Source: Ostrinia nubilalis (Eukaryota; Arthropoda; Insecta; Lepidoptera; Crambidae). Taken from it: a stretch of 64,000 nt of DNA. Position 1 is the stretch's first letter. Each line of letters opens with the position of its first letter. The stretch covers positions 17,298,001-17,362,000 of the forward strand of contig NC_087096.1 of assembly GCF_963855985.1 (NCBI RefSeq), written 5' to 3'. The notes beneath the pieces were generated by a model. That model saw nothing but the letters and a program-made list of their open reading frames with translations. It was not told the origin of the DNA and did no database searches. A program made the position numbers and the translations under genes. Below are positions 10,921 through 22,943 of the stretch, one piece after another.

Positions 10921-13080
10921 TTTAAGATGTGTGTACAACATTAATGAACAAATAAAGCTACTACATAAATACTTACGTTAGTTTTAATGTCAAAGAAACA
11001 ATGAAAATAATCTTAATATTACAGCTTTCCAGCCATAAAAGTATTTTTAGATTTTGATTACATGTGTAGCCTATTAATCTTATCAACTAACACACTTCTT
11101 ATCGTCTTCAGCCTCAAAAACATGTTTTTTTCTTCCGACGCAAGTTTTCACACTGAAAAATCTACCGTGACAAAACATTCGTAAGCTTACGTTAGCCAGC
11201 TATCGCCACTTACTAGGTATTCTATACGTCAAAAAAAGGTTCGTGATCGTAAAGTTAGTATAAACATCATACGATACGTTTACGGTACGATTACATTACT
11301 ATACAATAGGCATTTGTGCTGCCAAATTTAGTTTGTTTTACGTCCGATAGAGGCGCTCTCAGATTCTCAATACAAATTATTTACGTTAACGATACGATTA
11401 CCTTTACGCAAGTTATTCGTGCTTGGCGTACGATTGTTTTATAGGTACTGTTAGGTACTCGTACCTATGAAAGACAATAAACGGCAAAATCATTAACGCA
11501 AAATTATAAACTTTCTGGATAGTTAAACTCTAATAGTTATAAATCAATAACGTAAAACGATTAACTATTTCCATTTTCCGTCACTTTTCAAAAGTGAAAC
11601 GTACACACAACCGGGAGGGATCCACAGTTGCGAGTTGTAACCGCTGCCGCCGGCTGCGCGCGCGCAACGTTGTTTGAGCTACCCTCAAACGACACGATAA
11701 CTGTGTTAAGATTTGTATGCAGGATCCCATTATTTAAAACAGTTTCTTTAGAAAAAAGTGTTCAGAGGTGAAAGAAAGATAATGTGTTTATTTATTAAAA
11801 AAATGTGAATTCGTGTCATTAATTATGCTCATGGTGATAATTAAAATTAAGCTACAATGTGTGACAACAAGGGTAATTAAACTGTAAGTACCTGTGATAA
11901 TAAACTTCCTTTTTATAACGTTTAATTAATAAAAATATGTAAATAAGAATTTCGTTTCACTTCAGCAAAAATAATATAAGAGGCTAAAATAAGTCGAGTG
12001 CCTACTTAGTGGTTTTGAAATGCGTCTTAAAGAGATAAGTAATCCAACACGTTTGCCTAAATCAAACTGGCATCATGGCGCACAAACAAGCGCTAGAAAA
12101 CAATGGATTATCTTTGTTGTACGTACTTACATAGTTACTTATTCTTACCAGAATGACGAGTTTAAGAATACTCGACGACGTCTATTAATGATACTCGTAG
12201 GCCGAGGGGATTATGTGGATCCAAAGGATTTATCTTTGCTGTTGTTAACGTGTTATCGACGCGCTCACGCCAGCGCTGCGGCTGCGCAAGCAAATGAAAG
12301 TAATATTTTTAACTTATTTACCTTCTTAGGATGTTAAAATATAGAATAGAATGTATTTAATTTCGTTTATGACATTATTAAATAAGTTAAGTTTAAACTT
12401 TTAGAAATACGAGTATTAGGGCTCGTTGTTTGTTTTATTGCAGGATCCCGCTTAGTAGTATACGTGTATTAATATTAACATTCACACATCCCGTTTGCAG
12501 TGTCCCGCAAAAAACCGATTCATTCGAATTTCAAGCACACACTTGTGTGTTAACCATGACAGTCCAGCCAGACACAAGTCCAGAGTCCGGCAGAAATCTG
12601 ATTGCTGTAACCCTATGAAAGGGCCCTTATGTCTTCCACTTCCAGTTTGGACTACCTACATAACATTAGGTATAGTAAATTAGTTGTAGGTAATCATAAA
12701 TGACTATCTGCGGCTATAGTAGTAACGGCCCATAATGCGTGTTAGGTAGACATGAGACTTCGTGGAATAGAAAACCCTGCTTGTTCAAATAATCTACATA
12801 TTTCTAAACTATTCATATAATATTATGTTAAAGTATTACGCAACGTCATCACTTTATTTCTTTAAATAATGGTGCAATCCGTGATGTGGCCATGTGGTGT
12901 GCCGCTGATCTTGTCATGTGACCAGCGACTTACATAGTAGGATTAAAATGCGAGCATCTTTTAGATAACGCAAATACGAGTGTAATCACTCGTATTTGTG
13001 TGCGGAGACTCGTTTAATTATTCAGTATTATTATTACATCATATTCATTACACTACAGGCTGCTCTTATCATTGGTCCTT
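10921..13080. other. Intergenic, no gene recognised
   Basis: Mostly AT-rich. A GC-rich pocket at about 11600-11690 and + strand frames at 12020-12337 (105 residues) and 12430-12683 were read and contain no recognised domain. I cannot say whether any are exons of a host gene. Confidence 0.35.
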
Positions 13081-13440
13081 TCGCCTGGGGACAATATTTA
13101 TTTTGCAAAAACGTGCGATAAGATACTTGTATAAAATGAAAGCAAGAGCGTCCCTTAGAGAATTGTTTAAAGAAATTGGCATTCACACGGCCGCTTCACA
13201 ATACAATACATCTTAAACTGTATTCTATTTATTCAACAAAATATTCATGAATTCAAAAAGAAAAGTGATATTCACCAAATTAACACTAGAAATAGAAATA
13301 AATTGGCTATACCCGCTTTTAGACTTAATAAAGTGTTTGCCACCTTTATGGGACAAGGTATCCATTTTTATAACAAAGAAGTCAAATTAATCAGAAGAAC
13401 ATGAGAGGAGTTCTAAGTTAAGGTTCGACTGACTTGTGAG
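13075..13440 (+). pseudogene. LINE reverse transcriptase C-terminal fragment, frameshifted
   Basis: The translation FILQKRAIRYLYKMKARASL, then RELFKEIGIHTAASQY (about 13101-13205), matches the C-terminal part of the RT at 3-1166 (FILQKRAVRAIY, LREVFKEINILTVASQY). After AASQY the frame shifts; the alignment resumes downstream (KKSDIHQINTRNRNKLAIPAFRL). The copy lacks the catalytic region and is a 5'-truncated, inactive fragment in the same orientation. Confidence 0.75.
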
Positions 13441-15028
13441 CTATTACGGGGTTAAGTACCTACCGTGTCAATAACATTTTTCACAAAATCACTTAAAAAG
13501 CACGGAAATTTTTCATTGTCGCGACAAGATCGGTGTATTAATAAAATGCAGAAACAGATGTATGTTGTATTGAATTAAGCATTATGTCACTTTCATGTTT
13601 CCCAAGATCACACTCCCACACGTAATATGATGGGCAGACTGCTGATCACTGACTTTAACAGTGGAACAGTCTCAAATAGGAGACTTAAGTTTATTGCCTC
13701 GTAAGGAATGCGACGAGCAATGGTCGATTTCCAACCACCGCTTAGATAGACGTTTGCGTACATTTGGGAGAAATTATACAAATGACGCCCTTTAATTGAG
13801 GTTTCCCATCTTATCCCATCATCGTCATTCAGTGACTAAATCTTCGATAACATGGGCATTGGTCTCGACTACACCACAAACTACCATAAACAAGGTTTCC
13901 ATGTTATGTAACATTCATTAAATTATGATTTGAAACTCTCAAAATCTTTTTTCAAATAGGTGCTTAATAAAATATCTGGGAAATTCAATGTCATTATTGC
14001 AAACATTTTATGTTGGGCCACTTGTTACAAATCGATTTCAGTCTTATTATATTGAATCCGCAAAAAAGCCGTGTCATTGAACGACGTCATTGAATTACCT
14101 GTTGTGGTATAAATAACATCACTTAGCCTTCAAAGCTTATGACTAGCTAGATTCATTATTCGTTCACTTTAATACATTTTAACACCTATTAAGAAAAATA
14201 GGAGGTTCTCAGTTTGAAACAATTTACGCGTTTGGCTGAACCGATTTTGATAATATGAATTGTTGTTCATTAGTCTCGTTTAAACTCGAGAAGAGAACAT
14301 GTCAACGGGTTTCTTAGAACTCGCGTCGCCTGGCACAAATGACTGCCACAACTCCTAGCTCCGCCCGGTCGCTCCAGCAGTGTGTACCCGACGCAGGTCT
14401 ACCCTACAGCACTATTAGCCGATCTGTTTGGTTGCCGTCACGTGTACTATGTGCAGGCGTGCTGATAAATCGAAGTCGAAGTTTGTTTGTGATAACTGAA
14501 GAACAATACCTATCTGCCACAGAGAAAAGCGACGCCATCCGCTATCAGTGTCGAATAACCTCTGATAGGTGACAAACATTAATTGACTGGGCTTCCGCAT
14601 CATGCATTATCGCGAAGTATATCTGACAGGTAGGTAGATACTAGAAGATTGTTTTATACGAAATTCAATATGTAGTACTAATCATGAAAGTATGGAATTT
14701 ATGAAACACAAACAATCTAGCTGATGAATATTGATGTCGGCGATTTTGTTGCACGCGATGTCACGAGCTCTGTCTGTCGCGGGTATACTGTGGCCATCAC
14801 TTAACATACATACAACTCTGCATTAAAACAATTATGTTGCATCTGCCTGATGTCTAATGATCATTCTATTAAAATTTGTAACGAATTGAGTAATATGACA
14901 TAGTTTAACTAGCTTTTGTTGACATAAGTAAATTCAAATCAAAGTCAACCGGGAGTTTGACCGTCAGAAGCCGTCAGAGGACGACGCACAGCGCAGACAG
15001 AGACTGAGGGTAGATAGGTAGGGGAGAG
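13441..15028. other. Intergenic, nothing recognised
   Basis: Both strands were read. Short frames at 14339-14603 have no domain. Some GC-richer tracts lie near 14940-15010. Confidence 0.35.
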
Positions 15029-15068
15029 GTGGCTTAAAAGGATACGATTACGTATCCTTTTAAGCCAC
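15029..15068. repeat. Perfect 18-bp inverted repeat, 4-nt loop
   Basis: GTGGCTTAAAAGGATACG (15029-15046), loop ATTA, then its exact reverse complement (15051-15068). An RNA from either strand would fold as an uninterrupted 18-bp hairpin. It may be the tip of a small foldback transposon; no longer arms extend outward. Confidence 0.85.
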
Positions 15069-17721
15069 AAGCCAATTATAAAATTTTCTTAAATATAAAA
15101 AAAGTACTTCCATAGGTTCAAAGATAAAATAATTTAACGCCTGTCTTATATGGCCATAAAGTTTTAAATTTCGATAAAAATATGTTAACTGTATACCTGT
15201 ATTATGTCATGATGAGTGACATTTTGTTGTGCAAATAAAATATTTTATTTGATTTCAACTCCTAAACTAAGAAAAGCCGTAGAAGATACATACGAGTAGG
15301 GTTTAAATCGATAGGTATGGTCCTCAACTATCACATGGCTTTGGCTTTACATCTTACAGAAAACAGCCTATATTATTATGTATTGCTATATTATTTTATT
15401 TTATAAAACACATAGGTAATGACCAATTACAATTTTCAAAAAAATATTTTAACAAAATTATTTTGCTTAGATCTAGATTGTATGATATGATATGATCGCA
15501 TCTCCTGAGTTCCTGACAGTTCCTTTAATTATATTACCATAATTCATTATAACGATGCACTTGGTACTCGTTAAACTTCGTCACGCTTGAAATCTAGTTG
15601 TTTAGCGAGATTTATGATAATTATGTATAATTTATTTTCGTACTGAAGTCATGATCTATTGTTTTTTTACGGACCTTAGCTAAAGCACCTATAAAGTCGC
15701 AGTTTCATGGATACTCGTTTAACAAATAATGAATTAATTAGTTGCCGTGTTTTGCACGTGATCATTAATTTGCTTTGCAAATACACAATATAGGTGTATT
15801 TGCAGTTTTTGAACGAACCCAGGAAGTACATCATATCTCAAAGGAAGTACACTATCTACAGTGTCTCATATTTGGGGATTGTACTGTGTATAATGATAAG
15901 TCTTATGTTAAAAGGATGTCAATGATTTAAATTTCATCCTGTATATTTCAATGTCGTGTTATTTTTTCCAGCTTTTTGGTGTTCAACTATGTAGATGGTT
16001 ATTTATTTTGATTGACATAACTAGTGGCCCTTTACTGTGTTGCGTTAACTTGGATTGCGGTAGTACTGGGTTGTTCTTATATCACGTAGGTTCATTCGAC
16101 ATCGTCTTTAAATCCAATGATGATGATTGTTTTTTATCGGTCGACAGCTCCTGCGAGTGTTTGCGAGTCTATCGCACCCGAGTCGTCGATTACGGCGGCA
16201 TCTCGCGATAATCTCGCGATAATCTCGCGATCTCGTACTTATTTATCTCTCGATTGCCACTTAAGAGTATCAAGACATGCCGATACTGTGTTCAGTGTTC
16301 GTGACGCAATACAAAAATTGACATCAATGTCATTGATAAATAATATTGACAGGCTAAGCAAGTGGCTTCGGTTTTGTCGAAACACAAGTTTTGATATAAG
16401 GGCAACAAAACCATCTATATGTTTCAGGGTGATAATAAAACTCATAAAACCACACTGTATGCATAATTGAGTATACTGTAAAGCATTATTTTCAAGTTGT
16501 GAAGTGTGAAAGTAAGAAGTTAAGTAGTACTTAGTATCAGTAGCATTCTGTGAATATAAAGAGGGATGTAGTTTTAATAGATTGTTTTTTTTATCACAAC
16601 CGCCGAGAGCTTTCGTTCAAAAGGAAATAGTGAGTCAAAGACAGAATGTTCGATTGCAATATCAATCAGGCAGTTTTAGAGATGCAATATTGTCGGATGC
16701 AGGAGCAATTAGCGCGTCGCGTCGCCGGCGAACGAGTTACCGGCGTGACGGCTCGCTGCAGCCGCGTCTGCTTCGAGCGCGCGGTGCTGACACAAAATGT
16801 GCTGACTTCAGTCACAGCATGCACACTCGTAGGAGGAACTGGAATCATCTCTCACTGGCTCTAGTATAGTCTCACATGGGGGTGGTGGATCTGTGGTTTT
16901 AGAGCGCCAAGTTATTTTTGGTACTGTTAAGCAATAGCACAGAATAAGTACTACTAATAGACAGACTTGACAGTTACCTACACCAAGCAAAGAAATTGTA
17001 AAACACGTTTACATATTGCTTCAGTAAGTAATTTCTTTTCTGTAAATAGGCTTTCTACACTATGTTTCTGAGGTCAAGCCGGGTTCAGTACAAGCCGTGG
17101 ATTGCTACTGGCTGAAGGATCATGGTGGTTACATTTATATTACTAACTGATACACACGTAACAAGTATATACCTACAGCAAATAAAGCTAAACCTATTAA
17201 ATAAATAAAAAATCGAATGGGCACCCTTCCATTGACTCGTGCATGCAGGGCATTCGATCAACAATTTTACTCATTGTTTAAGTTTGGAATGTGGTACGAA
17301 GCAGACTAGAAAAAATTAAGCACGGAAGTTACGGAAACGCTCATCCCATCTCTCATAGTCGCAAACACCATCAGTCTGCTATCAGCGTGACCCAAATGGA
17401 AGGTGACAGCGCTTTGCAATCATGAACGATCTTCGATTTGATAAAGCCAGTACAGATTAAAGTAATGCGCACATACTTGGCCTTTTCTTTACTATCTGCG
17501 GGTTTATATATTAATCCTTCATTTCCTCTTTAGAGTTACGCCAATAAAGAGGAAGAAATCTCATTCCCTAAAGATTTAATTTAAAGATCGGAAAATAATT
17601 TCACTTGAAGAATTTTTGAGAGCACAAATATAATTTTTTAAGTTGTGAACAGGAGAAAGAAAGATTAAAAAAGTTTCCCCTTTTGTGTCTTTAAAATGTT
17701 GCTTCATAGATAAAAAAATTG
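15069..17721. other. Intergenic, no gene recognised
   Basis: AT-rich with a few GC-rich pockets (about 16130-16250, with repeated TCTCGCGATAA, and about 16700-16800). Open frames of 60-117 residues at 15951-16470 and 16582-16869 show no known domain. A possible poly(A)-type LINE end lies near 15230-15255. Confidence 0.35.
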
Positions 17722-18194
17722 GCCAAGTGCGTGTCGTGCCACGCGCAGTGTAGGGTTCCGTAGTTGTCCGTCGTTAACACAATATATTTCAGAAGCAAGC
17801 AATTACTTCATCAATATTTTCTTCTAAGGAATTTTTACTAATTAAGATATTTTATAATACATGAGTTAAATGACTATTACTCTTAAACTAACTGATGTAT
17901 TTTAACCGTTATAGTTTTCCTTGAAAGTTCATGAAAAGAAGTATTATTACGATTTTTTCCAGATTTTTCTAGCCAACAGTTTAGTTTTTAGAGGGGGGGG
18001 GACGCCCTACTCGAACAAAAATTATCACTTTAAACTTTAATAATTTGCAAACAGATCCCTAAATGGAAAAATAGTCTTAGAAACCCCTTAGCCATTTTAA
18101 AAGACCTATCCAACGATACCCCGATATCCGATGGGGAAGAAAATGAAAAAAAAAAACATCCCCACTTTACATGTAGCGGAGCTACCCTAAAATA

Positions 18195-19837
18195 CACTCG
18201 CGAGCAAAACTATGGAATCACTTACATGAAGTTGTTTCCACGCGAACTTGTGTACTAACGAATTTGTTAGTAACAAAAAAAGTGGCACCATTTTAAAGAT
18301 TAAACTTTTATCTTTAAATTGATACCAAATTCATTTAAATCACACCGGTATTTAAAAAGATATCCCGGCTGATGTGAAGAAGTAACGAAAAAGACATGTA
18401 TGAACTGTTTGATACGTCGCGAGTTGCGGCCTATTTAGACCCTATAAAAGCACGCGTTTTCGGATTTTTGCTTTCACACGTTGATTCATACACATCTCCG
18501 CTTCTTTTGACACTTTACCTGGGATTCTACACCTTCAGAAGCAGCACAAATCGTTGCACTATTGCAAGAAAGGCTCAGCCAGCGGGCTGTCGCACGTCAG
18601 CGCCAGTCATGTAAGCCAGTCCTGGGTTTCGAAAGTTTCAAGACGCTTTCGGGAGACTAGTGGCTTTATCCCGAGACCAAGTTCTGAACAGCGCCGGTGC
18701 ACATCGCAGAGGGAAGACCGTTTTTTCATGTCAACCTCTCTATGAAATCGTCATTTGACTGGAATCGATGTCCATCAAGAGCTCAGAAATGTTCGTAAGA
18801 TAGCTGTTAGCGAGTGGACAGTTCGTCTAAGATATAAGCAATAGAATTTGACTCCAAAATGGCCTGCCACAGGCTCGAAACTGACGGCAGGTCACCGATA
18901 AGCACCCTTTCAATTTGCTCGTACACACACATCTCGATGGGAAGGCGAGTAATGGAGGCGAGTTCTGTTCTCCGATGAATGCAAACTGTGTTTGCAGGGC
19001 AGCAGTCGAAGAGGTCGGGTTTATAGGCGGCCTGAGGAGCGATTTGTGCAGTGCTGGTTCGCTGAAACAGTGGCTTATGGGGGTGGCTTGCTCGACTTAA
19101 CATCGAGATGTGTACGAGCAAATTGAAAGCGTGCTTATCGGTGACCTGCCGTCAGTTTCGAGCCTGTGGCAGGCCTTTTTGGAGTTAAATGCTATTGCTT
19201 ATGTCTTAGACAAACTGTCTACTCGCTAACTGCTATCCTTCGAACATTTTTGAGCTCTTACTGGACGTCCATTCCAGTTAAATGACGATTTCATAGAGAG
19301 GTTGACATGAAAAAACGGTCTTCCCTCTGCGATGTGCGCCGGCGCTGTTCAGAACTTGGTCTCGGGATAAAGCCACCAGTCTCCCGAAAGCGTCTTAAAA
19401 CTTTCGAAACCCAGGACTGGCTTATGTGGCGCTGACGTGCGACAGCCCGCTGGCTGAGCCCTTCTTGCAATAGTGCAACGATTTGTGCTGCTTCTGAAGG
19501 TGTAGAATCCCAGGTAAAGTTTCAAAAGAAGCGGAGATGTGTATGAATCAACGTGTGAAAGCAAAAATCCGAAAACGTGTGCTTTTATAGGGGGTTAATA
19601 AGCCGCAACTCGCGACGTATCAAACAGTTCATACATGTATTTTTCGTTACTTCTTCACATCAGCCGGGATATCTTTTTAAATACCGGTGTGATTTAAATG
19701 AATTTGGTATCAATTTAAAGATAAAAGTTTAATCTTTAAAATGGTGCCACTTTTTTTGTTACTAACAAATTCGTTAGTACACAAGTTCGCGTGGAAACAA
19801 CTTCATGTAAGTGATTCCATACTTTTGCTCGCGAGTG
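18195..19837. mobile_element. Tc1-like transposon converted into a foldback element with about 740-bp arms
   Basis: The left arm (18195-18939) and right arm (19101-19837) are near-identical reverse complements around a 161-bp centre (18940-19100). The outer ends read CACTCGCGAGCAAAA on both sides and are flanked by TA (18193-18194 and 19838-19839), the Tc1/mariner target duplication. The left arm plus centre encodes the first half of a Tc1-type transposase in broken frames. The right arm is an inverted duplication of that first half, so the distal catalytic half is missing. It is therefore non-autonomous. A transcript through it could form a very long double-stranded hairpin. Confidence 0.85.
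18450..19090 (+). pseudogene. Tc1-like transposase N-terminal half, frameshifted
   Basis: Readable pieces in several frames are EAAQIVALLQERLSQRAVARQ (helix-turn-helix region, near 18537-18600), QSWVSKVSRRFRETSGF (near 18612-18665), CTSQREDRF, RNVRKIAVSEWTVR (near 18788-18830), LTPKWPATGSKLTAGHR, and VLFSDECKLCLQG then GRVYRRPEERF (near 18960-19060). The FSDE segment carries the first catalytic Asp of the DDE triad. Several frame changes and stops separate the pieces, and the second Asp and the Glu are absent. DDE transposases of this family cut and paste the element at TA sites. This copy cannot make an active enzyme. Confidence 0.75.
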
Positions 19838-20012
19838 TATATTTTTTTCAAAATTTTATTCTACTGTTTTGTCGGCGTGATTAATATACATACCTACCTC
19901 TAGAAAATTACAGCTCTCTAGTGCCAATAGTTTCCAAGCAAAACCTCGGACAGACAGACAGACATATCGAAACTATAAGGCTTCCTTGTCAGGACTACGG
20001 AACCCTAAAAAG

Positions 20013-21848
20013 TGCGAGTCGAACTCGCGCACCGAGGGTTCCGTAACTTCCGTACCTACAAACCTGTTATGTATGTACTCGTAGGCATACATATAACTTT
20101 GATTTTGTTACATACTTGAGTATTTGATATGAATTTCAATTTAATATCTCTACGCGTTCATGAAGAAATATTATCAAAAATATTTTTTTTTATATGATGT
20201 ATTCAGCTGATAGAGAATGGCACATGGCATTAAACTCGCCTCGAATCGATTCTGTAAGCGTTCTCCGCCAGTCGTTTTTCCATTGGACTTATCACCAATA
20301 GGACGTTCTTGAGAGATTCATCGACAGAATGTTTCACCCATGGACGTTTCGCCGACAGAATGGTTCGCATTTGTGTGTTTCGGAGACAGGCGTTTTCCAC
20401 TACGGACTATTCATGCACCGACAGAACTTTTCACCTGCGGACGAAAACTAGTTGATTTCTATATTCATTTGAAAAGCATAAACGGCTGTAAGCTGTATCT
20501 TTTAATTGCATTGGCTTCGGAGTTTGATTTTTTCACAGCTCCAAGGGACAGTAGACTTTAGTATTTTGGTATAAATTTTAACTACCTCCACGCGTTCCTG
20601 AAAAAAAGGGTCAGACGGACGGACAGACAACAAAGTGATCCTATAAGGGTTCCGTTTCTTCCTTTTGAGGTACGGAACCCTAAATATGGCACAGTTATCT
20701 CGTACTGTACTGTACTGTACAATCAGTATTTATCGTCTCGCCGCAGACACCCAGTCACCTTACTGTTGCTGCTGGAGCTAATGAAGTCATATCTAGTAAG
20801 TAGGTAGGATGTCTCGAATACTATCATCGCGTAGGATAACATAAACCAAGCACTTGTCACGTGTCTCGTGTCACTACGAATTCACAAGTACCTCCCAGCC
20901 GGAACGCAATTGACTCGTTAGCGATTAATGATACGATGACGATTCAATAAGTTCATGACCGACATATACAGACGTAACTCCGATTCTTCAATGTGCATCA
21001 TTTAGCGGAGTGATGCATTTATTACTCGCTGTTTCTGAGTAGGCTGCATTGCGGAGGTGCTAATAGAGTGCTATTACCGTCGCTTGTCACATCTCGTCAG
21101 TAATTAATTTACTTGCCTTTTCATCATCCGCACGCTGCACACCATTGACTCGGCTCGTGTCGTGTGACACGGACACGAACGTCGTCTAAACTCCTTTTGT
21201 TCGGTGTAATTATGTTACTTGAAGTATGTACATACATACGTTAGGTAATTAAAAGCGAACACACTCGTTACAAAAGTGAAGATTATTTTATGAGTTAAAA
21301 TTTTCCATGCACTTGCACGTACTTGGTATAAGTGTGGTACTGTGGTATAAGTTTCGCTAAAATATTCAACCAGTGATAATTTTGCTAAAAAAAGAGGGAT
21401 ATGTATTTAGCATAACACGAAGTTCTATGTAAAGATAGCAATTATTGTGTTGGACTGTAAATAAGTAACACAACCGCTTCCCTGTATCGACGTTGTGGAC
21501 ATGGGCATTCTTCTGCTATCATATGGCTTTTTCCTAAAGTTTCAATAGCTTTCCGCGTATTTACCTTATTCACAAAAGACAAAGAGCTATTTCGTCCCGA
21601 ACAACAAGGTGTGTTTATCAATCTCCTATGGGTGGCAGCTTTATCGTGACTCGCGACCAGCCTCGTTCGTGTCCGATACCCGATGATGGCACCTGTCCTA
21701 ACTTGGAAAATGACCTTACCACTAAATTGACATTCATTATACATTTTCATTTTTTGAAAAAAAAAAAAACAATCATAACTAGCTACACACACCGGCAGAT
21801 TTCTTCTTCTTCTCAGTCGGTACATTCTTGTCAGAGTGGTCGTGGTCA
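20013..21848. other. Intergenic with small repeats
   Basis: Near 20300-20440 a phrase built on CGACAGAATG(T/G)TTC and GGACGTTT recurs a few times imperfectly. At 20600-20690 there is a repeat 3' end (GGACGGACAGAC, then GGGTTCCG and CGGAACCCT inverted). A short GTACT run lies near 20704. No gene recognised. Confidence 0.4.
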
Positions 21849-22320
21849 TCATTGTGAATCACGATGAGTGATGTTCCTCGCAATACGGCGCCATTCCTCG
21901 CGGACTACAGCTTTCCGGGCACTTTCGCTAACCGAACACTTAGTTGCGCCCTTGATCTGGTCCGTCCATCTCATTGGTGATCTACCACGTGGTCTGGTGC
22001 CCTCAACTTTTCCCCGCACTAAGACGCTCTATAGAGTCATTACTGCGCCGAGAACGAGATACATGGCCGAAGAAGGTCAAAATGCGTGACTGAACCGTGG
22101 TTGATAGGCGTTGTCTGATGCCGAGTTCTTTTAATATGGAGTCATTGGTACGAAACTCGGTCCACGATATTCCCAGCATCCGTCTCCAGCACCACATCTC
22201 CAATGCGTCAATCTTCTTCCTTTCGGTTTCACGAAGAGTCCATGTCTCCGTCCGACGCATAGAGGAAAATGGGGAATATTAGGTAATAAACAAGCCTGGT
22301 TTTCATGGCCATAGCAGTTT
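21849..22320 (-). pseudogene. RTE-type LINE reverse transcriptase, C-terminal remnant
   Basis: Reading leftward from about 22310, the pieces are MKTRLVYYLIFPIFLYAS, then (frame change) ETWTLRETERKKIDALEMWC and WRRMLGISWTEFRTNDSILK, GHVSRSRRSNDSIERL, then (frame change) GTRPRGRSPMRWTDQIK and AVVREEWRRIARNITHRDSQ, with a stop at 21849-21851. This order is the conserved C-terminus of RTE/BovB-like LINE proteins. The catalytic YADD block is not present. At least two frameshifts make it a dead 5'-truncated copy. Confidence 0.8.
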
Positions 22321-22408
22321 TAAAAGTTACGAAATTAATGATAACTTCTAAATTACGAAAAACATACATGGGAGTGAAATCGATAGGTAATTTCCTCACC
22401 TATCATCT

Positions 22409-22943
22409 GTGGGTCTAGTCAAAATGCCATCGCTAACCAATAGGAAGCTCTCGATAATTTCAGCCGCCGCGTCACCAGTAATTCGATTCGATCGTAAAAT
22501 GGCAGCCAAAATGCACATTGAACCACGATCGACAAGGCGTTTGAATGAACTACATTCATTCAAAATCGAATAAAAATTATAAAATGATAAATGAAAATGA
22601 AATGAAATGATGAAAAAATAACTAAATTTTTTTGGTTTGCGATCAAATCGAAGCTTATCACCGGGGTTTTAGTAATCGCAATGAAAATGGCGGGTGTTTC
22701 GATTCGATTCGATTTTGATTGAGTCTTAAATGCATGTTGGCTAAGCCTTTGTATGGGAAATGTCAATCCAGTCTTTCGATTATCGATAGGTGGTAGGGCT
22801 TTGCGATTCGATTTTTTCCGTTTGGCTAAGCCTTTTTGGTTATTTATTTATTTATTTATCGACCACTTTTGCGATTTGTTTATTTGTTTGCGACTGGTTT
22901 GCGATGGGTTTGCGATTTTAAAGTGCGTTTTGACTAGACCCAC
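22409..22943. mobile_element. Small non-autonomous DNA transposon (MITE-like)
   Basis: The terminal inverted repeat GTGGGTCTAGTCAAAA (22409-22424) has its exact complement at 22928-22943, and the next bases also partly match. The interior is rich in TTTGCGAT, GATTCGATT and CATCGC-type motifs and has no transposase. The flanks read ATCT and TGAT, so the target duplication is unresolved. Confidence 0.6.

Larger units (their letters stand above)
17722..20012 (+). repeat. Interspersed repeat with GGGTTCCGTA ends, interrupted by a Tc1-like element
   Basis: It starts with GCCAAGTGCGTGTCG and CGCAGTGTAGGGTTCCGTAG, and ends with CGGACAGACAGACAGAC then CTACGGAACCCTAAA. It is non-coding. The same family is present uninterrupted but internally shorter at 26449-26745. 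Comparison of the two shows the 18195-19837 element as a clean insertion at a TA dinucleotide. Other 3' ends of related repeats are at 20600-20690, 44847-44881 and 48020-48105. Confidence 0.75.

Noticed and set aside
12020..12337. 105-residue + strand frame
   Set aside because: No recognisable domain, no splice or promoter context; not strong enough to call a gene.
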